Shown piece by piece: positions 57,385-64,000 of a stretch of DNA of 64,000 nucleotides. Under the pieces are notes generated by a model that was given only the letters and a program-made list of their open reading frames with translations, did not search any database and had not been told where the DNA came from. Made by a program: the position numbers and the translations under genes. The stretch is from Buttiauxella brennerae ATCC 51605 (GTDB taxonomy: Bacteria > Pseudomonadota > Gammaproteobacteria > Enterobacterales > Enterobacteriaceae), in the NCBI RefSeq assembly GCF_001654925.1, contig NZ_LXER01000006.1:248001-312000 (forward strand), written 5' to 3'. Each line of letters begins with the position of its first letter. The stretch's first letter is position 1.

Positions 57385-59490
57385 ATGAATAATCCAGGGA
57401 AACACCTCATATGGGCTGTGCTTGCACTGATTGGTGCATTCGCGCTCGGCTACATCGCGCTTAATCGTGGCGAACAGATAAACGCATTGTGGATTGTGGT
57501 TGCTGCAATCTGCGTTTACCTCATCGCTTATCGTTACTACGGCCTGTTTATCGCTAAACGGGTGTTAACTGTTGATGCCACTCGTATGACGCCAGCCGTG
57601 CGCCATAACGACGGGCTGGATTACGTACCAACCGACAAAAAAGTGCTGTTCGGCCACCATTTTGCCGCGATTGCCGGTGCGGGGCCGCTTGTCGGTCCGG
57701 TACTTGCCGCGCAAATGGGTTACTTGCCTGGCATGCTCTGGCTGCTGGCCGGTGTGGTGTTGGCAGGTGCGGTACAAGATTTCATGGTGCTGTTTGTCTC
57801 AACCCGTCGCGACGGGCGTTCACTGGGTGAACTGGTGAAAGAAGAGATGGGCAACACGGCGGGTGTGATTGCGCTGGTAGCCTGTTTTATGATCATGGTG
57901 ATCATCCTTGCGGTACTGGCGATGATTGTGGTGAAAGCGCTGACCCACAGCCCTTGGGGAACTTACACCGTGGCGTTCACCATTCCGCTGGCACTGTTTA
58001 TGGGTGTGTACATCCGTTACCTGCGCCCGGGCCGCATTGGTGAAGTGTCGGTCATCGGTCTGGTGATGCTGGTCTTTGCCATCATTTCTGGTGGCTGGGT
58101 TGCCGAAAGCCCAACCTGGGCTCCGTACTTTGACTTTACCGGCGTGCAACTGACGTGGATGTTAGTGGGCTACGGTTTTGTCGCTGCGGTATTGCCGGTC
58201 TGGCTGCTGCTGGCGCCGCGTGATTACCTCTCAACCTTCCTGAAAATCGGCACCATTATCGGGCTGGCGATTGGCATTTTGATTATGCGCCCAACGCTGC
58301 AAATGCCATCGCTGACTAAATTCATTGATGGTACTGGCCCGGTCTGGACTGGCGACCTGTTCCCGTTCTTGTTTATCACCATTGCATGCGGTGCGGTTTC
58401 AGGCTTCCACGCGCTGATTGCCTCGGGCACTACACCGAAAATGCTGGCTAACGAAAACCAGGCTTGTTTCATCGGCTACGGCGGCATGCTGATGGAATCG
58501 TTTGTGGCGATTATGGCGCTGGTGGCGGCCTGTGTTATCGATCCTGGCGTCTACTTCGCGATGAACAGCCCGATGGCGGTTCTGGCTCCAGCAGGGACGG
58601 TTGATGTCGTCACCTCTGCGGCAAGTGTTGTCAGTAGCTGGGGCTTCCATATCACGCCAGAAACCTTAACTAATATTGCGAATGAGGTGGGTGAGCAAAG
58701 CATCATCTCCCGTGCTGGTGGCGCACCAACGCTCGCGGTCGGGATGGCGTACATTCTGCACGGCGCATTGGGCGGCCTGATGGATGTTTCGTTCTGGTAT
58801 CACTTTGCCATTCTGTTTGAAGCGCTATTTATTCTGACGGCGGTAGATGCCGGTACACGTGCGGCGCGCTTTATGCTGCAAGACTTGCTGGGCGTGATTT
58901 CCCCGAGCCTGAAACGTACAGACTCGTTGCCTGCGAACTTGCTGGCGACGGCACTTTGCGTACTGGCATGGGGTTACTTCCTGCATCAGGGCGTTGTTGA
59001 CCCACTTGGCGGTATTAACACCCTGTGGCCTCTGTTTGGTATCGCCAACCAGATGCTGGCTGGCATGGCGCTGATGCTGTGTGCGGTCGTGCTGTTTAAG
59101 ATGAAGAAGCAGAAATATGCCTGGGTGGCACTGGTACCAACGGCATGGCTGCTGTTCTGTACGCTGACGGCGGGCTGGCAAAAAGCGTTCAGCGACAACC
59201 CGAAAGTGGGCTTCCTGGCTATCGCTAATAAATTCCAGGCGATTCTCGACAGCGGCAATATTCCGGCGCAATACACTCAGTCTCAGCTTACCCAACTGGT
59301 GTTTAACAACCGTCTGGATGCTGGGCTGACCATCTTCTTTATGGTGGTTGTGGTGGTGATTGGCCTGTTCGCGATTAAAACTGCTCGCCAGGCGCTGAAA
59401 TCGGACACGCCAACCGCGAAAGAAACGCCTTACCAGAAGATGCCAGAAGACGTTGAGCAGGTGTTAGCTCAGGCGAAAAGCGTGCACTAA
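57385..59490 (+). CDS. cstA: Pyruvate/peptide transporter CstA
   Basis: 701 residues, same as E. coli CstA, with start MNNPGKHLIW. About 18 membrane segments; conserved GLDYVPTDKKVLFGHHFAAIAGAGPLVGP near 75 and the AILFEALFILTAVDAG region. CstA is a carbon-starvation-induced inner-membrane carrier reported to take up pyruvate and, earlier, peptides. A longer frame from 57322 lacks homology. Followed by ybdD and a CobW gene, as in the btsT (yjiY) operon. Confidence 0.96.
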   Translation: MNNPGKHLIWAVLALIGAFALGYIALNRGEQINALWIVVAAICVYLIAYRYYGLFIAKRVLTVDATRMTPAVRHNDGLDYVPTDKKVLFGHHFAAIAGAGPLVGPVLAAQMGYLPGMLWLLAGVVLAGAVQDFMVLFVSTRRDGRSLGELVKEEMGNTAGVIALVACFMIMVIILAVLAMIVVKALTHSPWGTYTVAFTIPLALFMGVYIRYLRPGRIGEVSVIGLVMLVFAIISGGWVAESPTWAPYFDFTGVQLTWMLVGYGFVAAVLPVWLLLAPRDYLSTFLKIGTIIGLAIGILIMRPTLQMPSLTKFIDGTGPVWTGDLFPFLFITIACGAVSGFHALIASGTTPKMLANENQACFIGYGGMLMESFVAIMALVAACVIDPGVYFAMNSPMAVLAPAGTVDVVTSAASVVSSWGFHITPETLTNIANEVGEQSIISRAGGAPTLAVGMAYILHGALGGLMDVSFWYHFAILFEALFILTAVDAGTRAARFMLQDLLGVISPSLKRTDSLPANLLATALCVLAWGYFLHQGVVDPLGGINTLWPLFGIANQMLAGMALMLCAVVLFKMKKQKYAWVALVPTAWLLFCTLTAGWQKAFSDNPKVGFLAIANKFQAILDSGNIPAQYTQSQLTQLVFNNRLDAGLTIFFMVVVVVIGLFAIKTARQALKSDTPTAKETPYQKMPEDVEQVLAQAKSVH

Positions 59491-59500
59491 TTGAGTTCTC

Positions 59501-59580
59501 CACTCACCCCGGCCCTCTCCCCAAAGGGGCGAGGGGGAAAAGAAAATCCCCTCTCCTGTGGGAGAGGGTTAGGGTGAGGG
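59501..59580. repeat. Pair of GC-rich palindromic repeats between cstA and ybdD
   Basis: Two CCCTCTCC-family units in inverse arrangement: CACTCACCCCGGCCCTCTCC (59501 on) and CCCCTCTCCTGTGGGAGAGG followed by GTTAGGGTGAGGG. They form strong stems in the cstA-ybdD intergenic RNA. Confidence 0.75.
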
Positions 59581-59605
59581 CAGTCCAATAAACACAGGAG
59601 CCACT

Positions 59606-59803
59606 ATGTTCGACACTCTCGCCAAAGCCGGAAAATATCTCGGCCAGGCCGCTAAACTGATGGTTGGCGTCCCTGATTACGACAACTACGTGCAACACAT
59701 CCGTCTGACTCATCCGGAGCAGACGCCGATGACTTACGAAGAGTTTTTCCGTGAGCGTCAGGATGCGCGCTACGGCGGCAAAGGCGGCGCTCGCTGCTGT
59801 TAA
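59606..59803 (+). CDS. ybdD: YbdD/YjiX small protein
   Basis: 65 residues, DUF466 family; conserved [21 protein letters not shown] and a C-terminal double cysteine. AGGAG upstream. It accompanies CstA or BtsT transporters; function not known in detail. Confidence 0.95.
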   Translation: MFDTLAKAGKYLGQAAKLMVGVPDYDNYVQHIRLTHPEQTPMTYEEFFRERQDARYGGKGGARCC

Positions 59804-59818
59804 GCTAAGGAATTTGAC

Positions 59819-60841
59819 ATGAATCAAGCGGTATCTGTCACTCTGCTAACGGGTTTTCTCGGGTCCGGGAAAACCACACTTCTCAACTATTTTCTCGCCC
59901 ATTGCGACAACGCCTCCGTTGCCATTCTTGAAAACGAATTTGGCGCGGTAAACATTGATGGCGCATTGCTCAGAGGCGGTGAAAACGTCAACGTTGTGGA
60001 ACTCAGTAATGGCTGTGTCTGTTGCAGCGTGCGTGGGGAGTTCACCGCAGCGTTAAGAGAAATGCTGGAAAAGCGTGCTGCCGGAACGCTGAAATTTGAG
60101 CGTCTGATTGTTGAAACCACAGGCCTTGCTGACCCTGCACCTATCGTCCAGACCTTCTTTGTCGATGAACACCTGCGTGAAGCGTTGCGCCTGGATGCGG
60201 TTATCGCACTTGCCGATGCTGAGCATATTTCACGCCAGCTTGATGAACATGCGGTTGCAGCGTCACAACTCGGCTTTGCCGATCGTATTTTGCTCACCAA
60301 AGCGGATCGTGTCGACGAAGAAACAAAACAGCTGGCGTTGGATCGCATTCATCGGATCAATACCAAAGCGGATCTGTTTGAGATTGTAAACGGCGAATGC
60401 CCGGAAGAGTTATGGCTTGATCTTAACGCTTTTGAACTCACCGATAATATCGACATGGCTGCCGGGTTCCATGTGATTCGTGCGGGTGCTGGCCAGTTCG
60501 ATCGTTTTCAACCGTTCCGTAAAACTCCCGTTAAACGATCCTGGGATGATGCGATTCAGGCCCATGTTTTTGACGCCGGAATGCTTGATGTGAAAAAAAT
60601 TGGTGCGTTTATGGAAAGCTGCATCGCGCGTTTTGGCAACGACATGCTGCGTTATAAAGGTGTACTGGCGATTGCCGATCATCCGCAGCGCTTGATTGTG
60701 CAGGGCGTGCATAAAGTGGTGGGCTTTGATTATGGCTCGATGTGGCACCCGTCCGAGTCACGCGTTTCGCGCTTAGTGATTATCGGGCGTTACCTGCCGA
60801 TTGATGAGCTGCGTCAGGAGTTTGCTGCAACAACCATTTAA
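59819..60841 (+). CDS. yjiA: CobW/YjiA-type GTPase
   Basis: 340 residues (E. coli YjiA 318). Walker A GFLGSGKTT at 12-20, the zinc-binding CVCC motif near 64-67, GLADPAPI near 106, LLTKADRVDEE near 160, and a C-terminal CobW domain ending with HPSESRVSRLVIIG. A GTP-dependent metal chaperone family. Fifteen bases after ybdD. E. coli K-12 has yjiA beside btsT, not cstA, so the triad here is informative. Confidence 0.85.
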   Translation: MNQAVSVTLLTGFLGSGKTTLLNYFLAHCDNASVAILENEFGAVNIDGALLRGGENVNVVELSNGCVCCSVRGEFTAALREMLEKRAAGTLKFERLIVETTGLADPAPIVQTFFVDEHLREALRLDAVIALADAEHISRQLDEHAVAASQLGFADRILLTKADRVDEETKQLALDRIHRINTKADLFEIVNGECPEELWLDLNAFELTDNIDMAAGFHVIRAGAGQFDRFQPFRKTPVKRSWDDAIQAHVFDAGMLDVKKIGAFMESCIARFGNDMLRYKGVLAIADHPQRLIVQGVHKVVGFDYGSMWHPSESRVSRLVIIGRYLPIDELRQEFAATTI

Positions 60842-60856
60842 ACGCTGAAACGCGGA

Positions 60857-60872
60857 TGTGATCTCACGCACG
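60857..60872. promoter_or_regulatory. Candidate CRP site upstream of ivbL
   Basis: TGTGA, TCTCAC, GCACG: left half perfect, right half three of five. E. coli ilvB is CRP-activated. Confidence 0.4.
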
Positions 60873-60968
60873 ATTTTCATCCATGGCGAATAAAGCTGTT
60901 GTGCGAAACGAAGCAGTATGTTTGTATGAAATTCGCTGTTAAAAACACACAACACATTCAGGACCTAA

Positions 60969-61070
60969 ATGACAACTAACCTGCACACATCAGCCCTACT
61001 ACTAACCGCGCTACCAGCCGCGGTAGTCGTCGTGCGTGTGGTGGTGGTCGTCGTCGGCAATGCGCCGTAG
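60969..61070 (+). CDS. ivbL: ilvB operon leader peptide
   Basis: 33 residues ending in VVVVR, six V, GNAP; four and six valine codons in a row with several leucine codons before, as in E. coli IvbL (32 residues). Ribosome stalling at valine or leucine codons controls the downstream attenuator. Confidence 0.93.
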   Translation: MTTNLHTSALLLTALPAAVVVVRVVVVVVGNAP

Positions 61071-61094
61071 GGTCTGAATCAACACATCGATTCC

Positions 61095-61134
61095 AAAACC
61101 CCGCCGGCGCAAACCGGGCGGGGTTTCTTGTTTT
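61095..61134 (+). terminator. Attenuator upstream of ilvB
   Basis: Arms AAACCCCGCC (61096-61105) and GGCGGGGTTT (61117-61126), followed by TTTCTTGTTTT. Position between ivbL and ilvB fits valine/leucine attenuation. Confidence 0.92.
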
Positions 61135-61181
61135 AGTCCCCCGGCCAGAAGCGAAACGGCATAAGAAGAAGGACTGGAGCA

Positions 61182-62870
61182 ATGGCAATTTCGGAAAACC
61201 CACCGCAAGCACACCGTATTACGGGCGCACAGTTAATTGTGCAAATGCTTGAACATCATGGCATCACCACCGTTAGCGGTATCCCCGGTGGCACCGTTCT
61301 GCCGCTCTACAACGCACTGAGTCAAAGCCAAAAAATCCGCCACATCCTGGCGCGCCACGAACAAGGCGCAGGCTTTATGGCGCAGGGCATGGCACGTACA
61401 CAAGGCAAAGCGGCGGTGTGCATCGCCTGTAGCGGCCCTGGTGCCACAAATCTGGTGACTGCGATTGCTGATGCGCGTCTCGATTCCATCCCGCTGGTGT
61501 GCATCACCGGCCAGGTGCCGAAATCAATGATTGGCACCGACGCATTCCAGGAAGTCGACACCTACGGCATCTCCATTCCCATCACCAAACACAACTATCT
61601 GGTTCGCGATATTGCGGAATTACCGCAGGTAATTTGCGACGCGTTTCGCATTGCTGAATCTGGCCGCCCTGGCCCGGTGTGGATTGATATTCCAAAAGAT
61701 GTGCAAACGGCAGAAATTGACATCAACGAGTTGCCGCCTGTTTCCGCACACACTCCAGCACCACAATTTGAAGCCCAACAAATTGCCGATGCTGCCGCGA
61801 TGATCAACCAGGCGCAGCGCCCGGTGCTGTATCTTGGCGGTGGGGTGATTAATGCCCATGCTGATGCGCGTGCATTGGCCGAAAAAGCTAACCTGCCCAC
61901 CACCATGACGTTAATGGCGCTCGGCACCGTTCCCGCTAAACACCCGTTATCCTTGGGTATGTTGGGAATGCACGGTGCGCGTAGCACCAACTACATTATG
62001 CAGGAAGCGGATTTACTGATTGTGCTGGGCGCGCGTTTTGACGACCGCGCGATTGGTAAAACTGAAGAGTTCTGCCCGAATGCAAAAATCATTCACGTTG
62101 ATATCGACCGTGCGGAGCTGGGTAAAATCAAACAGGCGCACGTTGCCATTCGCGCCGACGTGGGTGAAGTGCTTGAACAATTACTGCCAAAAGTTGACGC
62201 GAAACCACGTGAGGCGTGGCTGCAACAAGTGGCGGGTTTGCAGCAGGAGTTCCCGTTCAATATGCCGGGTGCCGATAACCCGTTGACGCCATACGGCCTG
62301 ATTAACGCGGCGGCCGCCTGTGTGGATGACGAAGCGGTTATCACCACCGACGTAGGCCAGCACCAGATGTGGGTGGCGCAAGCGTATCCGTTGAACCGTC
62401 CGCGCCAGTGGCTGACTTCTGGCGGCCTGGGAACCATGGGCTTTGGCCTGCCCGCGGCAGTAGGTGCGGCATTAGCTGAACCGAATCGCAAAGTGCTGTG
62501 CTTCACTGGCGATGGCAGCATCATGATGAATATTCAGGAAATGGCGACCGCGGCTGAACATAATCTGGATGTAAAAATTATTTTGCTCAACAACCAGGCT
62601 TTGGGGCTGGTGCATCAGCAACAAACGCTGTTCTATCAACAAAATGTCTTTGCTGCTACCTACTCAGGGCAGACTAATTTCCTGAAAATTGCCGAAGGTT
62701 TTGGCCTCGCAACGTGCGATTTGAACGCCGCTGAAAACCCGCAACAGGCATTGCAAGACGCGATTTCACGACCAGGCCCATGTCTGATTCACGTGCGTAT
62801 TGATGCCAGCGAAAAAGTATTCCCGATGGTGCCGCCAGGCGCTGCCAATATTGAAATGATTGGAGAGTAA
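61182..62870 (+). CDS. ilvB: Acetohydroxyacid synthase I, large subunit
   Basis: 562 residues, same as E. coli IlvB. TPP-enzyme motifs: GIPGGTVLPLYNAL near 38, GDGSIMMNIQEM near 440 and LNNQALGLVHQQQ. It makes acetolactate or acetohydroxybutyrate. GGAG before the ATG; ilvN follows by three bases. Confidence 0.97.
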   Translation: MAISENPPQAHRITGAQLIVQMLEHHGITTVSGIPGGTVLPLYNALSQSQKIRHILARHEQGAGFMAQGMARTQGKAAVCIACSGPGATNLVTAIADARLDSIPLVCITGQVPKSMIGTDAFQEVDTYGISIPITKHNYLVRDIAELPQVICDAFRIAESGRPGPVWIDIPKDVQTAEIDINELPPVSAHTPAPQFEAQQIADAAAMINQAQRPVLYLGGGVINAHADARALAEKANLPTTMTLMALGTVPAKHPLSLGMLGMHGARSTNYIMQEADLLIVLGARFDDRAIGKTEEFCPNAKIIHVDIDRAELGKIKQAHVAIRADVGEVLEQLLPKVDAKPREAWLQQVAGLQQEFPFNMPGADNPLTPYGLINAAAACVDDEAVITTDVGQHQMWVAQAYPLNRPRQWLTSGGLGTMGFGLPAAVGAALAEPNRKVLCFTGDGSIMMNIQEMATAAEHNLDVKIILLNNQALGLVHQQQTLFYQQNVFAATYSGQTNFLKIAEGFGLATCDLNAAENPQQALQDAISRPGPCLIHVRIDASEKVFPMVPPGAANIEMIGE

Positions 62871-62873
62871 GCG

Positions 62874-63155
62874 ATGCAACAACTAACCGTTATTCTGGAA
62901 CTTACGGTGCGTAACCATCCGGGCGTGATGTCTCACATTTGTGGCCTGTTTGCCCGCCGTGCGTTTAACGTTGAAGGCATTCTTTGCCTTCCTCTCCCAC
63001 AGGGTGATCAGAGCCGAATCTGGCTACAAGTAGCAGACGACCAGCGCCTTGAGCAGATGATTAGCCAAATCGACAAGCTTGAGGATGTGGTGCAAATCAG
63101 GCGTGATGCCGATGGCGCAGGCGTATTTGGCAAGCTGACTGCGCTGGTGCAGTAA
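62874..63155 (+). CDS. ilvN: Acetohydroxyacid synthase I, small subunit
   Basis: 93 residues (E. coli 96); ACT domain [29 protein letters not shown]. It binds valine for feedback control of IlvB. In E. coli uhpA follows; here vapBC does. Confidence 0.96.
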   Translation: MQQLTVILELTVRNHPGVMSHICGLFARRAFNVEGILCLPLPQGDQSRIWLQVADDQRLEQMISQIDKLEDVVQIRRDADGAGVFGKLTALVQ

Positions 63156-63163
63156 AAGATGGT

Positions 63164-63234
63164 GTAAGGTGGATTAGCGCAAGCGACATCCACCGTTTAC
63201 GCCGATGGTTTCGGATGTTGTTTCGCTAATCGGG
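63164..63234. repeat. REP-like pair downstream of ilvN
   Basis: GTAAGGTGGATTAGCGC...GACATCCACC and a second, diverged unit TTTCGGATGTTGTTTCGC. Confidence 0.7.
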
Positions 63235-63422
63235 CCAGGGGAAAGGTTTGTCATCAGTCTCATTATTCACTGCAATATCCCATCGTTTTTTCATAATCCT
63301 GAAAGCTTCTCGCAAAACCATTCATTGGTTGAAATAAAGCCAACCTAAGTTCACCCATCCAGGATAGATTTGCTGGCACAGACGTTAAGCGTACAAGAAG
63401 TGAGCTTGTTTGATGTGTTCCG

Positions 63423-63448
63423 TTGGCATATGCTATGGCATAGGCCAA
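63423..63448. promoter_or_regulatory. Inverted repeat upstream of vapB, probable antitoxin operator
   Basis: TTGGCATATGC, TATG, GCATAGGCCAA: arms match at 10 of 11 positions. It lies 19 bases before the vapB ATG, where VapB-VapC autoregulation usually acts. Confidence 0.6.
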
Positions 63449-63466
63449 TGAGTGTCAGGAGGTCCC

Positions 63467-63730
63467 ATGGAACGCGTCGCAAAGCTTTTTAAAAACGGCA
63501 GAAACCAGGCGGTGAGGTTACCGGTGGAATTTGAGTTTGATACCGACAGGGTGTATATCCGCAAAGACAAGGATGGGAACGTGATTCTTTCAAAAACGCC
63601 AGCTAAACCAGAAGGATGGGACAACGTTTTTGCTTTATTGAAAAAAGCAAAAGTGCCGAGTAACTTCCTTGACGAGCAAGAACGTAACCAAGGTACTGCA
63701 GACCGAGATCCTTTCGCAGGGATGGACTGA
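63467..63730 (+). CDS. vapB: VapB-type antitoxin
   Basis: 87 residues from ATG 63467 with AGGAGG four bases upstream; a frame opening at 63452 is not needed. The AbrB/MazE-like N-terminus VAKLFKNGRNQAVRLPVEFEF binds DNA; the C-terminal tail should neutralise VapC. Toxin gene follows with two bases gap. Confidence 0.9.
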   Translation: MERVAKLFKNGRNQAVRLPVEFEFDTDRVYIRKDKDGNVILSKTPAKPEGWDNVFALLKKAKVPSNFLDEQERNQGTADRDPFAGMD

Positions 63731-63732
63731 CC

Positions 63733-64000
63733 ATGTATATGCTCGATACCAACACGGTGAGCTATCTTTTCCGCCAGCACCCAAAGGTGCTGGAAAATCT
63801 TGCCCAAATACGGCCTTTAGAAATCTGTATATCGAGTATTACAGAAGCTGAGTTGTTGTATGGCGTTGCTAAGCGCAAGAGCAAAGCCTTAACGGCTGCT
63901 GTGCAGGGTTTTCTGGAAACAGTCACCGTATACGCCTGGGATAGTGAAGCTGCAAAAAGCTACGGCCAGCTCCGCGCGGCAATGGAACAAAAAGGCAAAG
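63733..64000 (+). CDS. vapC: VapC-type PIN-domain toxin, N-terminal part (cut by window edge)
   Basis: Eighty-nine codons to the window end. PIN motif MYMLDTNTVSYL has the first acidic residue (D5), and SSITEAELLYG near 37-47 contains the conserved glutamate. VapC proteins are RNases, many cutting initiator tRNA. Paired with vapB. Remaining acidic residues lie beyond the window. Confidence 0.9.
   Translation, partial: MYMLDTNTVSYLFRQHPKVLENLAQIRPLEICISSITEAELLYGVAKRKSKALTAAVQGFLETVTVYAWDSEAAKSYGQLRAAMEQKGK

Larger units (their letters stand above)
63156..63466. other. Intergenic region between ilvN and vapB
   Basis: About 310 bases with two REP-like units (63164-63193 and 63210-63234), an AT-rich middle of no clear content, and a 26-base inverted repeat (63423-63448) before vapB. 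No gene recognised. Confidence 0.6.

Noticed and set aside
63360-63420. Possible small coding frame before vapB
   Set aside because: Short, no ribosome binding site and no recognisable product.

Overview
The window is a 64 kb chromosomal segment from a member of the Enterobacteriaceae. Nearly every gene has a recognisable E. coli or Klebsiella counterpart (allD-fdrA-ylbE-ylbF-ybcF, purEK-lpxH-ppiB-cysS, ahpCF, the complete enterobactin locus, cstA, ilvBN). Gene order and repeat families differ from E. coli K-12; a Buttiauxella, Kluyvera, Enterobacter or Klebsiella relative is likely, but the genus cannot be fixed from the sequence alone. No rRNA, tRNA, CRISPR array or intact prophage was seen.

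Layout. 1-5078: end of the allantoin/oxamate region (allD start, then fdrA, ylbE, ylbF and a carbamate kinase). 5101-5350: relic of an IS481-like insertion sequence. 5546-13141: accessory block with a folate-independent methionine synthase pair (mesX-mesD, preceded by a consensus MetR box), an ABM/ACT/ArsR operon, small hypothetical genes, an alkylsulfatase, and a TetR/DUF1348 divergon with a perfect 24-bp palindrome. 13239-18963: mnmH, purK, purE (with PurR box), lpxH, ppiB, cysS. 19053-24729: an IprA/YaiV-like regulator, ahpF, ahpC and opgB. 25000-36500: sulfur salvage region: mtnE (ybdL), mtnBCD, mtnA, mtnK, then a ribose-type ABC transporter operon ending in an LVIVD beta-propeller gene, divergent from hcxA (ybdH). 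36565-57149: gdhA, then entD-fepA, fes-ybdZ-entF, fepCGD, entS, fepB and entCEBAH, with Fur boxes in the three divergent promoter regions. 57385-60841: cstA, ybdD and a CobW-type GTPase. 60969-63155: ivbL leader, attenuator and ilvBN. 63467-64000: vapB and a vapC cut by the window edge.

How genes work together. With a methylthioadenosine nucleosidase encoded elsewhere, MtnK, MtnA, MtnB, MtnC, MtnD and MtnE convert methylthioribose back to methionine. Abutting MetJ-like boxes lie in all three divergent promoters of this region (mtnE/mtnB, mtnA/mtnK and ABC transporter/hcxA). This suggests that the uncharacterised ABC transporter and its LVIVD protein belong to the methionine regulon, possibly importing methylthioribose or a related sulfur compound. 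About 18 kb away, mesXD with its MetR box adds a second methionine-forming route. The enterobactin genes cover synthesis, export, outer-membrane uptake, periplasmic binding, inner-membrane transport and intracellular hydrolysis.

Convergent gene ends are often filled by palindromic REP-like repeats, and a second GC-rich palindromic repeat flanks cstA on both sides and also lies between entD and fepA. Main points for follow-up: the MetJ-marked transporter/LVIVD operon, the mesXD insertion beside an IS relic, the ABM-ACT-ArsR operon, and an IprA paralogue next to ahpCF.
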